Assembly (NCBI RefSeq): GCF_036492425.1
Contig: NZ_AP025293.1
Span: forward strand, 248,001-312,000
DNA from: Persicobacter psychrovividus
Lineage (GTDB): Bacteria; Bacteroidota; Bacteroidia; Cytophagales; Cyclobacteriaceae
Length of the DNA: 64,000 nucleotides
Direction: 5' to 3'
Numbering within the stretch: the stretch's first letter is position 1; each line of letters opens with the position of its first letter. The position numbers were made by a program, and so were the translations under genes. The notes under the pieces are model-generated. The model saw only the letters and a program-made list of their open reading frames with translations. It was not told the origin of the DNA and did not search any database. Below, one piece after another: positions 8,690-18,821 of this stretch.

Positions 8690-10996
8690 TTAAGCTTTAT
8701 TAGCGGCTACTTTTTCAATTTTCACTCGGGTGACTTTATAATCAGGCTGCTTGGAATAAGGATCATGATCATCAGAAACCACCTGGTTAATAATGAAAGA
8801 CTTATCATAAAAGGCGGCGAAAACCACACCTGGCGTTTCCAGCTCAGAAATTTCCAGTTTGCCGGTCATTGTCCCACGTGAAGAAGTTACCCGGATGGTA
8901 TCCCCCGTTTTCACATTATAATGTGAGGCATCTTGCGGATGCAATTTGAAACGGCCCGGACCCGACTGTGTGTTTAGTTCCTTCACAGTGGTGGTCATTG
9001 AGCCCGTATGCCACTGCGAAATTACACGGCCTGTCGTTAGATAGATAGGGAACTCATCATTCACCTGTTCGTTTCCACGGATGTAAGGGCGTAAAAACAC
9101 GTTCGCTTTACCATCTTTATGTCCGTAGAAGAATACCTCCTTACCTTGCGGCACAAAAGGATCACCAGGAATATAACGACGGGCAGTTCCAGGGTGCTTT
9201 TCATCAGGGCAAGGCCACTGCAGCCCGCGTTCTTCCTTCAGACGATCACGGGTAATGCCTTCAAAGTTATATTTGGAATGCGAAGAAAGATGACGGTACT
9301 CTTCCCAAACTTCAGCAGAAGTTTTTGAGGAAATAAAATCACCATATCCAATGCGTTCAGCAAAGTCTACCAAAATATCAAGATCAGAGCGAGATTCCGC
9401 ATAAGGCTCCACCAACTTTTCAATCAATTGATAACGGCGTTCGGTTTGCCCGTACACCCCTTCTTTCTCGATATACAATGCGGCAGGTAACACCACATCA
9501 GCATATTTGATGGTTTCAGAATCGAAAGCATCAGCAACCACCATAAAGGTTTTTTCCATTCCCGGTTTGTAATGGTCGATGTTTGGCATCGATTGAGCAG
9601 GATTGGTACACATCACCAGAACGGCCTTCACCTTCTCATCATTCATTGCCTGAAACAAAGAGAGCGCATTATAACCTGGCTTTGGCTGAATACGCCCGGC
9701 AGGTACACCCCACAATTTCTCCATTTCCGCACGATGCTCAGGCTTTTTGATTAATCGGCCATGAGGCAAAATGTGTGACAAAGAACCGGTATCACGAACA
9801 CCTCCACAGGCGTTACACTGGCCTGTCATGGAAAGTGGTGTGGCGCCTTTTTTATTAATTTGCCCTGTTACCAGGTGCAGGGAATTCATGGTATTGTTAA
9901 GGAACACGCCCTGAACACGCTGGTTCAAGCCCATGGTCCATAATGACATGGAAGATTTTGCTTTTGCGAAGTAGTAAGCCACCTCACGAATTTGAGGCGC
10001 AGAAACCCCCAACTCTTCCTCCACTTTTTCAGGAGAATAATCTTCAAGGAAAGTCTTGAATTCCTCGAAACTTACCGTATCAGAACCTTTCTTGAAATTA
10101 ATATGCTGCTGCACATATTCCTCACTTTGCCAACCTTCCTTTACAATAACATGTAACATTGCGTTGAGCAATAGCAGGTCGGTACCCGGAACTACCGGCA
10201 GGTAAAAATCAGCATGGTCTGCGGTTTTTGTACGCCGCGGATCCACCACAATAATTTTCACATCTTTGCCAGAATCTTTACGACGCATGATACGCTCCCA
10301 AATGGGCGGGTGACACTCATAGGTATTGGAACCGATGATAAAAAACGTGTCCGCATGGTCGATATCATCGAAACAACCTGCAGGCTCATCCTTACCGAAA
10401 ACCTGGGTATAGCCCACCGCTGCCGACGCCATACAAAGTCGTGGGTTTCCATCTACGTTATTGGTCCCAATTCCACCTTTAAACAATTTATTGGCGGTAT
10501 AAGATTCCTCGATGAACAACTGCCCTGAACCATAATAGGCAACGCTGTTTGGTCCATGGTCTTTAATCGATGTTTTGAACTTGTCCGCAACGAGCGTCAT
10601 GGCTTCGTCCCAACTTGCCGGTTCAAGCTTGCCATTCTTACGAATCATAGGCTGCTTCAATCGATGGTCTTTTTTCTCCATCAATTCTGCCAGCAATGAC
10701 CCTTTAATACAAATCACGCCTTTATTATGTGCTTCTTCGTCACCACGGACGCGCGCGAGTTTTTTATTTTCATCCATCCCCAGCATCACACCACAACCTG
10801 TACCGCAGTAACGACAAACAGATTTATGCCATGATTTCACAGGACCTTCATTGACCATCAGCTCAGTAACCGCCCATCCTGTTCCGGTAAGGGCGGTTAC
10901 AGCCACGATTCCACCAGCAAGCTTTATAAACGAGCGCCGGTCTAATCGATGGATATCTTCGTCCTTCTCAAAATCATCATTATTGTTCGGATCCAT
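8690..10996 (-). CDS. napA: Periplasmic nitrate reductase catalytic subunit, NapA type
   Basis: This 768-residue molybdopterin oxidoreductase has a Tat signal (RRSFIK, Arg 20-21), a [4Fe-4S] site made by Cys 61, 64, 68 and 96, and the NapA-type segment GNPRLCMASA, where Cys 188 is the expected Mo ligand; DEPAGCFDD follows, as in NapA. The C-terminal molydop-binding domain carries LTTGRVISQWHTGSMT. It reduces nitrate to nitrite in the periplasm. The protein is shorter than the roughly 830-residue enterobacterial enzyme. It is followed by a tetraheme NapC-type gene, but no napB, napD, napG or napH is visible nearby. Another related substrate such as an oxyanion cannot be ruled out, but the motifs point to nitrate. 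Confidence 0.88.
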   Translation of the reverse strand: MDPNNNDDFEKDEDIHRLDRRSFIKLAGGIVAVTALTGTGWAVTELMVNEGPVKSWHKSVCRYCGTGCGVMLGMDENKKLARVRGDEEAHNKGVICIKGSLLAELMEKKDHRLKQPMIRKNGKLEPASWDEAMTLVADKFKTSIKDHGPNSVAYYGSGQLFIEESYTANKLFKGGIGTNNVDGNPRLCMASAAVGYTQVFGKDEPAGCFDDIDHADTFFIIGSNTYECHPPIWERIMRRKDSGKDVKIIVVDPRRTKTADHADFYLPVVPGTDLLLLNAMLHVIVKEGWQSEEYVQQHINFKKGSDTVSFEEFKTFLEDYSPEKVEEELGVSAPQIREVAYYFAKAKSSMSLWTMGLNQRVQGVFLNNTMNSLHLVTGQINKKGATPLSMTGQCNACGGVRDTGSLSHILPHGRLIKKPEHRAEMEKLWGVPAGRIQPKPGYNALSLFQAMNDEKVKAVLVMCTNPAQSMPNIDHYKPGMEKTFMVVADAFDSETIKYADVVLPAALYIEKEGVYGQTERRYQLIEKLVEPYAESRSDLDILVDFAERIGYGDFISSKTSAEVWEEYRHLSSHSKYNFEGITRDRLKEERGLQWPCPDEKHPGTARRYIPGDPFVPQGKEVFFYGHKDGKANVFLRPYIRGNEQVNDEFPIYLTTGRVISQWHTGSMTTTVKELNTQSGPGRFKLHPQDASHYNVKTGDTIRVTSSRGTMTGKLEISELETPGVVFAAFYDKSFIINQVVSDDHDPYSKQPDYKVTRVKIEKVAANKA

Positions 10997-11154
10997 AATT
11001 ATTTTCTTATAGTTTAATGTATTGGATTCATCAGAATTTAACCAAATTTATGCAGATAATCACCATCCTGTGAGTAATAAATATAAATTAGCTAAGTAAT
11101 GAATTTCGAAGATACTAATGTTTTTCAACTGATCATAAATTTATAAATATCTTA

Positions 11155-12486
11155 CTAAAATTTTCCTTTGAAAATCACCGGATTGATGTTGATACTTAGC
11201 CAACCCCAATTTTGAACATCTGAAGAATCTCCTTGAGGATATAAATATTCCATGGAATCGTCGGCAATCATTTGCGAGTAGCCACCCATCAAAGTAACGT
11301 ATTTCATTACAGCATACTTAAAGGTCAAATCCACTTCTGTTCCGAGGTATTTGTTCAGGTCTCCACCGTTACCATCTTTAATATCAGCAGCAGCATGGAA
11401 CACGTGCCCACCGAGCCCGAAGCCCAAACGACTGTTGGCTTTCCAATTGACCTGCAAATACTTATCAAACAGACCCACATTCCCCAAATGATTTCCCACG
11501 TAGAAATAATCCATCAAACCGTAGAATTTATGGTGTGTACCATACAGCGGATCAAAGGCATTATTTTTGCCGTTACCATCAAAAGTTACTGATCCGTTAT
11601 TATCGACTACCGCATCATTACCTGAAACCAAATCGGCTCCAACAGCAAAATTAAAGGCACTTCCTTCTGGTTTAAATCCAATTTTCAAGGCTGCAAGAAA
11701 AGCATCTACTTCACGGGAAGCACCATTATCTCCCAACTGATGATAGTAAGTACCATAAATACTAAAAGCACCAATTTTATAATCGATATTGGCACCCAAA
11801 GTCTGCTCATAATTAATGCCGTCCGCAGCATTGTTGGCATCGAGTTTCTGGTAACCTAAATTGATCGCCAGCACAGACAATTTCAAGTTTTCTGTAAATG
11901 CATTTTCAAACCATAAATATTGCATGGTTTTATAAGGCTGCCCACCGGGAAGAAATACAGGATCAAATTTCTTTTCAGAATTCTGGGAGTACGCCAGACC
12001 AATATGCGCTTTGAAAGTGTTAAGGTCGAATTTGGTGAGCAAAAGGTCATGCCACCTTCCAGAAACCTGCCAATCCAATCCCCCTAAAATTCGCTGATCA
12101 TCATAGGACACCATCTGGCGACCAATTCTAAATGACACCACCTCTGAAGCTTTAATCTCCGCCCATGCTTCATTGAACATGACCGTTCCCTGCGACTCAA
12201 TCTGTGGTGTTGCACCATAAACGCCAACATTCTGCCCAGAAAGCCCTAATTTCAGTCGGCCACTTTTATCGGTAAAGTAAATGCTAAGCCGTGCTCTGTT
12301 ATTGATAAAAAAGGCGGGGTCAGCGTCTTTAGGCAATAGGCCAAGAACACCATCCCGATATTCAGCACGAGGCCTGATTTGTAGTTTCATTTCAAGGGAA
12401 GATTTTTCATCCTCCGGCGAATCCTGTGCTTGTGCCGTAAACGACAATCCGAGGCACAACGCTAATAACAGGTACAAATTTCTCAT
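11155..12486 (-). CDS. Outer-membrane beta-barrel, alginate-export/porin-like
   Basis: The product is about 443 residues, with a signal peptide ending FTAQA|Q and then alternating beta strands. The segment RNRARLSIYF-like (INNRARLSIYF) and FRIGRQMVSYDDQRILGGLDW are typical of the alginate_exp family (PF13372) of outer-membrane channels. The frame opens at a TTG at 12507, but the ATG at 12486 puts the signal peptide at the N-terminus and is preferred. The gene lies 158 bases upstream of napA on the same strand, so it could be co-transcribed and form the outer-membrane route for nitrate or nitrite. The link is positional. The family name does not imply alginate as substrate. Confidence 0.8.
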   Translation of the reverse strand: MRNLYLLLALCLGLSFTAQAQDSPEDEKSSLEMKLQIRPRAEYRDGVLGLLPKDADPAFFINNRARLSIYFTDKSGRLKLGLSGQNVGVYGATPQIESQGTVMFNEAWAEIKASEVVSFRIGRQMVSYDDQRILGGLDWQVSGRWHDLLLTKFDLNTFKAHIGLAYSQNSEKKFDPVFLPGGQPYKTMQYLWFENAFTENLKLSVLAINLGYQKLDANNAADGINYEQTLGANIDYKIGAFSIYGTYYHQLGDNGASREVDAFLAALKIGFKPEGSAFNFAVGADLVSGNDAVVDNNGSVTFDGNGKNNAFDPLYGTHHKFYGLMDYFYVGNHLGNVGLFDKYLQVNWKANSRLGFGLGGHVFHAAADIKDGNGGDLNKYLGTEVDLTFKYAVMKYVTLMGGYSQMIADDSMEYLYPQGDSSDVQNWGWLSININPVIFKGKF

Positions 12487-12573
12487 AAGGGTTTGATTTG
12501 GTTTCAATTATGAAAAGGACGAAACTGACGGGTAAGTAATTAATTTTTGAAGATTCCAATTATTGATTTACCC

Positions 12574-12587
12574 TTGAAGCGCTTCAA
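12574..12587. promoter_or_regulatory. 14-bp palindrome resembling a LacI-family operator
   Basis: TTGAAGCGCTTCAA is a perfect palindrome with the central CG typical of LacI/GalR-family operators. It lies between two divergent genes, 88 bases before the start of the minus-strand outer-membrane barrel and about 167 bases before the plus-strand lipoprotein. No LacI-type regulator is in the window, so the assignment is a guess from the sequence pattern. Confidence 0.35.
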
Positions 12588-12753
12588 TCCTAACATTACA
12601 TACCATTTAAAGCCCCATTTGTTTATTCACCCCCAAAAATGGTTACCTTTACCATATTGGAAATCACCATATAAAGTCAATTTTTCAGGGATCAATGGCA
12701 AAAAAACAGGCCTAACCCGGTCCCTTTTTATTCAACATAAACCCCATTAACCG

Positions 12754-13500
12754 ATGTATTTTAAGCACTTAACCTATCATTTTGGCGTGATCATGTTGCT
12801 TTTTGGCTGCGCTGTAAGTCAAGAAAGCAATGAACCTTTACCATGTAAGGATATTGCCAATTGTATTCCTGTTGACGCTGAACTTGGTCAACAAACCGAA
12901 ATCACGGACCCACAGGGCAACATTTACCAGATCGGATTCGACCAGGTTTCCGCTAATAATCAGGACAGCTATATCATCAAAAAAGACCCCAGCGGTCAGC
13001 AATTATGGAAGCATTATTACGATCAGTCACCGGTAGACAGCAAAGGGCTTATGATCAGTATCGACAGTAATGAACAGCTGTGGGCCATATTCACCGTTGA
13101 TGGTGGAAGTTACGATGAAGGTTACCTGACCAAAAACCACGTGGAAACCGATGCCTTCAAGCAAGTGTACGCCAGCAGTTATGGAAATGGCGGCGGCCCT
13201 CGGGTGGTTGTCCTGGCCCGTATCCACCCTTCTTCGGGGAAGATTATCAAAGGGACATTTCTGACGGCACGACTCAACAGCGGAAAAACAAATGGCTTCA
13301 ATATAACGAAAATGGGATTCAGCAACGGACATGTTGCGCTTCTCGCAGAAACTGCCGCATGGCCTCCAGGTGCGGGCAGACAATATCAAAAAATGGCGGA
13401 TATTACTGATGCCGACCGGATCGACAACGCTTTCCATTTGTACTATGAGGTTGCCACTTCACTTGATGCCATTGAGAGCGCCAAGCTGATCCGGGAATGA
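12754..13500 (+). CDS. Lipoprotein of unknown function, beta-propeller-like
   Basis: This 248-residue protein has a signal peptide with lipobox LFGC (Cys 19). After a Cys pair near residues 31 and 37 it carries the stretch NIYQIGFDQV...YIIKKDPSGQQLWKHYY, which looks like one blade of the delta-60/SBBP-type beta-propeller seen in Bacteroidota. The rest gives no clear motif. It is divergent from the outer-membrane barrel gene and 115 bases before the SulP transporter. Function unknown. It could be a fragment or small member of a larger propeller family. Confidence 0.65.
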   Translation: MYFKHLTYHFGVIMLLFGCAVSQESNEPLPCKDIANCIPVDAELGQQTEITDPQGNIYQIGFDQVSANNQDSYIIKKDPSGQQLWKHYYDQSPVDSKGLMISIDSNEQLWAIFTVDGGSYDEGYLTKNHVETDAFKQVYASSYGNGGGPRVVVLARIHPSSGKIIKGTFLTARLNSGKTNGFNITKMGFSNGHVALLAETAAWPPGAGRQYQKMADITDADRIDNAFHLYYEVATSLDAIESAKLIRE

Positions 13501-13615
13501 TTAAATTTTTGTTAAATTTAAATTTAAATTAACATCAACATTGTAGGGCGCTACCTGACATTGAAGTATATTCGCAACTTCAATTATTTTACACACCATA
13601 GAAAAAAAACCTACA

Positions 13616-15178
13616 TTGCAGATCTCTCAAGAACAATTGGTCCGAAATAATACGGGCCAGCAGAAAATCAACTACAAGAATGAAGTCCTCTCTGGACTGA
13701 CCGTAGCATTGGCTTTAGTCCCTGAGGCAGTGGCCTTTGCTTTTGTGGCTGGCGTTGACCCACTGGTGGGCCTTTACGCCGCATTTATCGTCGGGCTAAT
13801 TACCTCAGCAATAGGTGGGCGCCCAGGCATGATTTCTGGTGCAACGGGTGCATTGGCAGTGGTGATGGTCAGTCTTGTGGCCACGCACGGCATCGAATAC
13901 CTGTTTGCCACCGTCGTATTGATGGGGATCCTACAAGTCTCAGCGGGGCTTTTACGCCTGGGCAAATTCGTAAGAATGATTCCGCATCCCGTAATGCTTG
14001 GTTTTGTGAATGGCCTTGCGATCGTCATTTTCCTGGCCCAGCTTCCGCAGTTTAAAACCATCACTACGGATGGGCAGGCTGCAAGCTGGATGGAAGGCAC
14101 TTCACTTTTATTAATGGTGGGGCTTGTATTGGCGACAATGGCTATTATTTACATTACGCCAAAAATCACCAAAGCTATTCCAGCACCCTTGGCGGCCATA
14201 TTAATCGTTTCTTTGGTGGCTATTGGTTTCAGTCTGCCAACAAAAACGGTGGGCGACCTGGCATCTGTTTCTGGCGGATTGCCTTCTTTCCATATTCCAA
14301 TGGTACCGATCAATCTGGAAACGATCAAAGTGATTTTCCCTTATGCCATGATTTTGGCTTCTATCGGATTGATTGAGTCGCTGATGACCCTTCAATTGGT
14401 GGATGAGGTAACGGAAACACACGGAAACTCGAACCGAGAGTGTATGGCGCAGGGTGCAGCCAATATTGTTACTGGCTTTTTTGGCGGCATGGGTGGCTGT
14501 GCGATGATCGGGCAGTCGATGATTAATGTAAACTCTGGAGGACGTTCAAGAATTTCGGGGATTTCTGCCGCATTATTTTTGCTGACTTTCATTCTTTTTG
14601 GCTCAAGCCTAATCGAGATGATTCCCATTGCAGCCCTGACTGGCGTGATGTTCATGGTCGTGATTGGCACCTTTGCGTGGTCAAGTTTCCGGATTATCAA
14701 TAAAATCCCAAAAACCGATGCCTTTGTCTTGATCTTGGTTTCTGGCCTGACGGTCGCCTTTGATTTGGCCATTGCAGTGGCTGCAGGGATCATTGTGTCG
14801 GCACTCGTATTTGCCTGGGAGAGCGCTGTACGCATTCGTGCCCGCAAATATGTGGACGATAAAGGAGTGAAGCACTATGAAATCTTCGGGCCGTTATTTT
14901 TTGGTTCTGTGAAAGCTTTCAATGAAAAATTTGAGCCTGTAAGTGACCCTCAGGTGGTGATTATTGATTTTATGGAATCGAGAGTTACCGACCATAGCGG
15001 CATTGAGGCCGTGAGTAAAATTGCTGAAAAATATGCGCGTCTTGGCAAGGAATTGCACTTGCGTCACCTTTCAGCAGACTGCCGCGCGATGCTCAAAAAG
15101 GCCGACTATATTGTGGACATCAATGTGATGGAAGACCCTGAATATGGTGTAGCGATGGACAATCCTCCATTGGCTTAA
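13616..15178 (+). CDS. SulP-family anion transporter with STAS domain
   Basis: This 520-residue protein has about 10-12 hydrophobic segments over residues 25-400 (Sulfate_transp domain) starting with [21 protein letters not shown], the conserved SulP entry motif, followed by a cytosolic STAS domain at about 415-515 ([20 protein letters not shown]). SulP proteins move sulfate, bicarbonate or related anions across the inner membrane. The substrate cannot be told from sequence. The only start upstream of the conserved region is a TTG at 13616. An AT-rich 115-base leader precedes it and a terminator hairpin follows at 15308. Confidence 0.92.
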   Translation: MQISQEQLVRNNTGQQKINYKNEVLSGLTVALALVPEAVAFAFVAGVDPLVGLYAAFIVGLITSAIGGRPGMISGATGALAVVMVSLVATHGIEYLFATVVLMGILQVSAGLLRLGKFVRMIPHPVMLGFVNGLAIVIFLAQLPQFKTITTDGQAASWMEGTSLLLMVGLVLATMAIIYITPKITKAIPAPLAAILIVSLVAIGFSLPTKTVGDLASVSGGLPSFHIPMVPINLETIKVIFPYAMILASIGLIESLMTLQLVDEVTETHGNSNRECMAQGAANIVTGFFGGMGGCAMIGQSMINVNSGGRSRISGISAALFLLTFILFGSSLIEMIPIAALTGVMFMVVIGTFAWSSFRIINKIPKTDAFVLILVSGLTVAFDLAIAVAAGIIVSALVFAWESAVRIRARKYVDDKGVKHYEIFGPLFFGSVKAFNEKFEPVSDPQVVIIDFMESRVTDHSGIEAVSKIAEKYARLGKELHLRHLSADCRAMLKKADYIVDINVMEDPEYGVAMDNPPLA

Positions 15179-15307
15179 CAACGCTTCAAACCCGCAAATA
15201 TCACCCCTTATTTTTTTTGACGGCTTCCGGCAAAGGCACGCTTTAACCCAAACTGGAAACATCAATATAGGATATCATCTGTTGGTGAAAATATAAAATC
15301 ACAATAA

Positions 15308-15347
15308 AGGGCTGTAGCACTGAAATGGTGCGACAGCCCTTTTTTTT
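15308..15347 (+). terminator. Rho-independent terminator after the SulP gene
   Basis: AGGGCTGT (15308-15315) pairs with ACAGCCCT (15333-15340), extended inside by GCAC/GTGC, and is followed by eight T. It lies between the convergent SulP (+) and AsmA-like (-) genes and reads best on the + strand. Confidence 0.82.
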
Positions 15348-15371
15348 ATCTCTTCCGTCTTGCTTCGGGGA

Positions 15372-18300
15372 CTATTGTTTGTGTTTTTTTCCCAGCTTGA
15401 TATTATAGTCGTCCATATTTCCTGATACTGAAACATGAACATATTTACCCCCTGTGTCGGTCATGATTTCATCTTCCTTCCCCGCTTTCTTTTTCCGTTT
15501 CACAAGCATATTCCAGCCTACTCCACGAATTAGTTTGAAGGGCACCTCTACCCCATAATCGAGTTGGCCATCGAGGTTTTGCGCCCCAGAAAAGTAAATC
15601 TGCCCGATCGTCGAGGCGATGTTCATACGAGGAATAAAGAAGGTGTTGTCTTCGAGGCGGAAGGTGTTTTGCATCTCCGCAAACCGAATATGGTTCAAAT
15701 CTTTATTGCTGAAAAATTTGGCCATCGCAGCCAAAGGGCCAAAATCAATAATCGACCCCTTGGTGATGTCCGCCTGAATCACCGCTTTCGACTTGGGAAT
15801 ATTAAGACTAAAGTCTGGTGCCATTTTCAATGTACTTTCAATACTGGCATTCAGGTTACCCGCAAAATTCTTCCGCATATCGATGGTATCTTCCTCATAG
15901 GCCATCTGAAAATCAATCTTGTTCAAGGCCACATCCTTCAGTTCAATATGTCCATCCATGGTGTAGGCGGTGCTGTCAGAAAAATCAAGCCCACCATTGA
16001 GTTTCGCTCGGCCATCGGCAAAATCGACATGTAGATCGCTCAGGTTGATGCTTTTATTTGCAGAAGATTTCAGCTTCCCATTGATATGAATATAATTCGC
16101 CCGCATAAAATGCAGGGTGTCGATATTGACATCAAAAGTGAAGTTTGGAAAGTGCATCGAGCTCAGGGAAGTACTTTCAGAATCCCCCTCCGCACCAGCC
16201 ACATCGGTGGTATCCTCCTCCGGTAATTCCACACGTGCCAATTCGTTGAAATCAAGGTATTTTGCGCCAATAGCGGCCATTCCTTCAGGAAGGTAGCCTT
16301 CCGCCTTTGGCCACTTGACTGCCGCTTTACCATAAAAATCACTTCGCCCGATTTTCCCCTGAAGCTGATCAACCACCAGCCCAATACTGTCTGAAACCAT
16401 GCTGAACTTAACGTCGGAAATGGCCATGGGCAACAGGGTGGTTTTTCCTGCAAGTGTATCCATATGCAGCACCACCGACGGCATCCCAGCATTGGCCAGC
16501 AAGGTGCGGTTCGGCACCGTTACCCTGCCCTGTGCAATAAAGTTCAAAAGTTTCTCCTTACGGTAGGTGCGCGGCACAAAATAGGTTTTTTCATATTTCA
16601 GAATATCCTTCACCCGCACCTTTCCCGACGTAAAATTAAAGGCGACATGGAGGGAATCATTTTCATCGGCACGGGCAAGGCTCGCATAATTGTCCACCAC
16701 CCCATTAAGATGAAAATCGGACCGACCAATCAGCCCTTTCAGGTGATCAAGGTGAATATCCTCTTTCGACACCACCAGTTCACCCCGAACTTTCTGTATC
16801 TCTTTTAACCCATGCGGATGCAGCGTCAGGTCATTCAGCACTATTCGACCAATCGGCAACATCGGGTTTTTGAATCCTTTAAAGGTGGTGGCCATATTCA
16901 TGTCGATCATCAAATTTTCCAATTTCCATTTATCCACAAGATTTTGCTTTGCCGAATCGTAAGGAAGAAAGTCTGCGAGCGCAAAATAGGGAGAAGAAAA
17001 CTGCACTTTTACATCCACAGAATCAGATTCATGGCGCGCCATTTTCAGCGGATCCTTAATACTCGCATGTCCCACCATACTGGATTTTCCCATTTTCACG
17101 CTGAACTCCTTGATCTGTGCAAGTTCTGGGCTGACTGCCACCTCCAAATTGGCTTTGTCAAGGGTTTTGTTCAAGGGCTCGAAAAAGAAGTGCAGATTTT
17201 TAATGCCCATATTGGCATGTCCCGTCATATTCATCTTGTCAGCAATCGTAACTGAACAATCGCCATTGGTCACAATATCCCCTTTTACATCGCCCATCTT
17301 GACCATAATGAAGGCAGGGGCAAAAACGCTCAAATCGACTTTCCCATCCCAGTGCGCCGTCATTTTCGGGTGCTCAATATTTTCGATCAGCCCTTTGGTA
17401 TTGAAATAAGCGGATTCAGACTGAATAAACAGGCGGTCGATATCCAGCTTTCCATGCATAAAATCTTCGCCAGCGAGCGTCTCCCCCTTCATCTGAATGG
17501 CAATCATTTTCAGGTTTACATCCTTATTTTTAAAACTGACAGAATCCACATCAACCGTTGCATTGACCGCAGGGGTAACGGCCCCTTTTTCCCCTTTAAG
17601 GTTCACGGAAAAACGAACGTGCGCCTCAGGGTTATAATCATTTTCGCCATGCAACATCCCATCGAAAATGGTATAAAGTACACTCGCTCCTTCATCATCG
17701 AACTGACAATGAAAATTGGTCAGCCCTTTATTTCCCATCTCGTAAATACCCTGAGCATCAAGCTTGGCGGATTTCACCTTCAGGTTGGCATGATTGACCG
17801 ACACCAAACCCGAAGAATCATAGGCCGCATCCACGGCCATACTTATTGGCTGACGCGACAGGGCAATGGCGATATTCTGCAAACTGTCAAGGCTGCCATC
17901 GAGCTGAAAATCTGCCGAAGATTCCGACAGGCTATATTGGGCATTCCCCCGCAGGCGGTCAATACTTGCCCCCATATATTCCCAGCTAACATCGTTATTA
18001 TAAGTCAGTGAAACACTGTCCACGGCTACGGCATTCACTTTCACCTGCATATCAAAGCTGCTGCTATCGGCGGGCAGGCTGTCCGCAGATGCCATAAATA
18101 TTTTATTCAGATTGATGGTAGAGTCTTCCGCTATCCGATAGTCCACCACCCCATTTTTTAAAGACAGGCTGTCGATCAGCAATTCATTACTGAGCAACTT
18201 CCACACATTGACCGACGCCCGCACCTGCCCGAGCCGAATCACTGCATCGGTTTTCGGTTCGCCAAGCGTATCCAGCTCATGCACCGAAAGGTTGTTCATC

Positions 18301-18521
18301 TGAACTTTCACCAAAGGGAAGGACGACAAACTGGCCATTTGCACCTGCTGCACCTCAATTTTACCTTGTAGGTCCCGATTGAATTGTTCAAGCCCCTTTT
18401 GCGCCAATGGCTGAACGGCCATGGGCAAAGCCAAAACGAGCCCCAAAAGCAAAACGGCCACCACGATGAGCCCAATACCTACCACCTTTAAAAAGGTTTT
18501 ACCTGTCCTTTTTTCAATCAT
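15372..18521 (-). CDS. AsmA-family inner-membrane protein
   Basis: This 1,049-residue protein has one N-terminal transmembrane helix (about 13-34) and then a very long, mostly beta periplasmic part. The N-terminal pattern (membrane helix, then QVQMASLSSFPLVKVQMNNLSV) and the C-terminal AsmA-like region (KADITKGSIIDF-type segment near 940, LDYGVEVPFKLI near 1010) fit the AsmA/TamB-like superfamily. These proteins are thought to form periplasm-spanning grooves for lipid transport to the outer membrane. It stands alone, convergent with the SulP gene and divergent from proBA across about 300 bases. Confidence 0.88.
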   Translation of the reverse strand: MIEKRTGKTFLKVVGIGLIVVAVLLLGLVLALPMAVQPLAQKGLEQFNRDLQGKIEVQQVQMASLSSFPLVKVQMNNLSVHELDTLGEPKTDAVIRLGQVRASVNVWKLLSNELLIDSLSLKNGVVDYRIAEDSTINLNKIFMASADSLPADSSSFDMQVKVNAVAVDSVSLTYNNDVSWEYMGASIDRLRGNAQYSLSESSADFQLDGSLDSLQNIAIALSRQPISMAVDAAYDSSGLVSVNHANLKVKSAKLDAQGIYEMGNKGLTNFHCQFDDEGASVLYTIFDGMLHGENDYNPEAHVRFSVNLKGEKGAVTPAVNATVDVDSVSFKNKDVNLKMIAIQMKGETLAGEDFMHGKLDIDRLFIQSESAYFNTKGLIENIEHPKMTAHWDGKVDLSVFAPAFIMVKMGDVKGDIVTNGDCSVTIADKMNMTGHANMGIKNLHFFFEPLNKTLDKANLEVAVSPELAQIKEFSVKMGKSSMVGHASIKDPLKMARHESDSVDVKVQFSSPYFALADFLPYDSAKQNLVDKWKLENLMIDMNMATTFKGFKNPMLPIGRIVLNDLTLHPHGLKEIQKVRGELVVSKEDIHLDHLKGLIGRSDFHLNGVVDNYASLARADENDSLHVAFNFTSGKVRVKDILKYEKTYFVPRTYRKEKLLNFIAQGRVTVPNRTLLANAGMPSVVLHMDTLAGKTTLLPMAISDVKFSMVSDSIGLVVDQLQGKIGRSDFYGKAAVKWPKAEGYLPEGMAAIGAKYLDFNELARVELPEEDTTDVAGAEGDSESTSLSSMHFPNFTFDVNIDTLHFMRANYIHINGKLKSSANKSINLSDLHVDFADGRAKLNGGLDFSDSTAYTMDGHIELKDVALNKIDFQMAYEEDTIDMRKNFAGNLNASIESTLKMAPDFSLNIPKSKAVIQADITKGSIIDFGPLAAMAKFFSNKDLNHIRFAEMQNTFRLEDNTFFIPRMNIASTIGQIYFSGAQNLDGQLDYGVEVPFKLIRGVGWNMLVKRKKKAGKEDEIMTDTGGKYVHVSVSGNMDDYNIKLGKKHKQ

Positions 18522-18694
18522 CTGAATATCGAAATAATTGTAATTTTCTAATCAGTAAAATGCCACAAATAACAGTCCAACTACCATAAAAAAGCATTTT
18601 CGCAGTCCTTTACCACTGAATTTTAATATCATCAGGATAATCTAACATCGTATTAACCTGTCTTGATTATCTGAATAACCCCATAGCCGCAACT

Positions 18695-18702
18695 TAGGTT
18701 TG
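18695..18702 (+). promoter_or_regulatory. Possible Bacteroidota -7 promoter element upstream of proB
   Basis: TAGGTTTG matches the Bacteroidota -7 consensus TAnnTTTG exactly and lies about 120 bases before the preferred proB start. A -33 TTTG at the usual 19-21 base spacing is not evident, so this is only a weak candidate. Confidence 0.3.
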
Positions 18703-18821
18703 ATCGTACCCGCAAGCGGAACAAACAACAATGACGAAAAGTGAATGAAAAAAAACAGCCAAACCATTACGAATTTCGGAATTCAATGCTTAGTTTATTA
18801 AAAAAATCACCGCAAACAAGC

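Noticed and set aside
11155-12486. Calling the outer-membrane barrel an alginate exporter
   Set aside because: Only the barrel family resemblance supports it; no alginate synthesis genes are present, and the neighbours are nitrate-reductase genes.
17352-18011. Open frame of 219 codons on the + strand
   Set aside because: Antisense to the AsmA-like gene; no family features.
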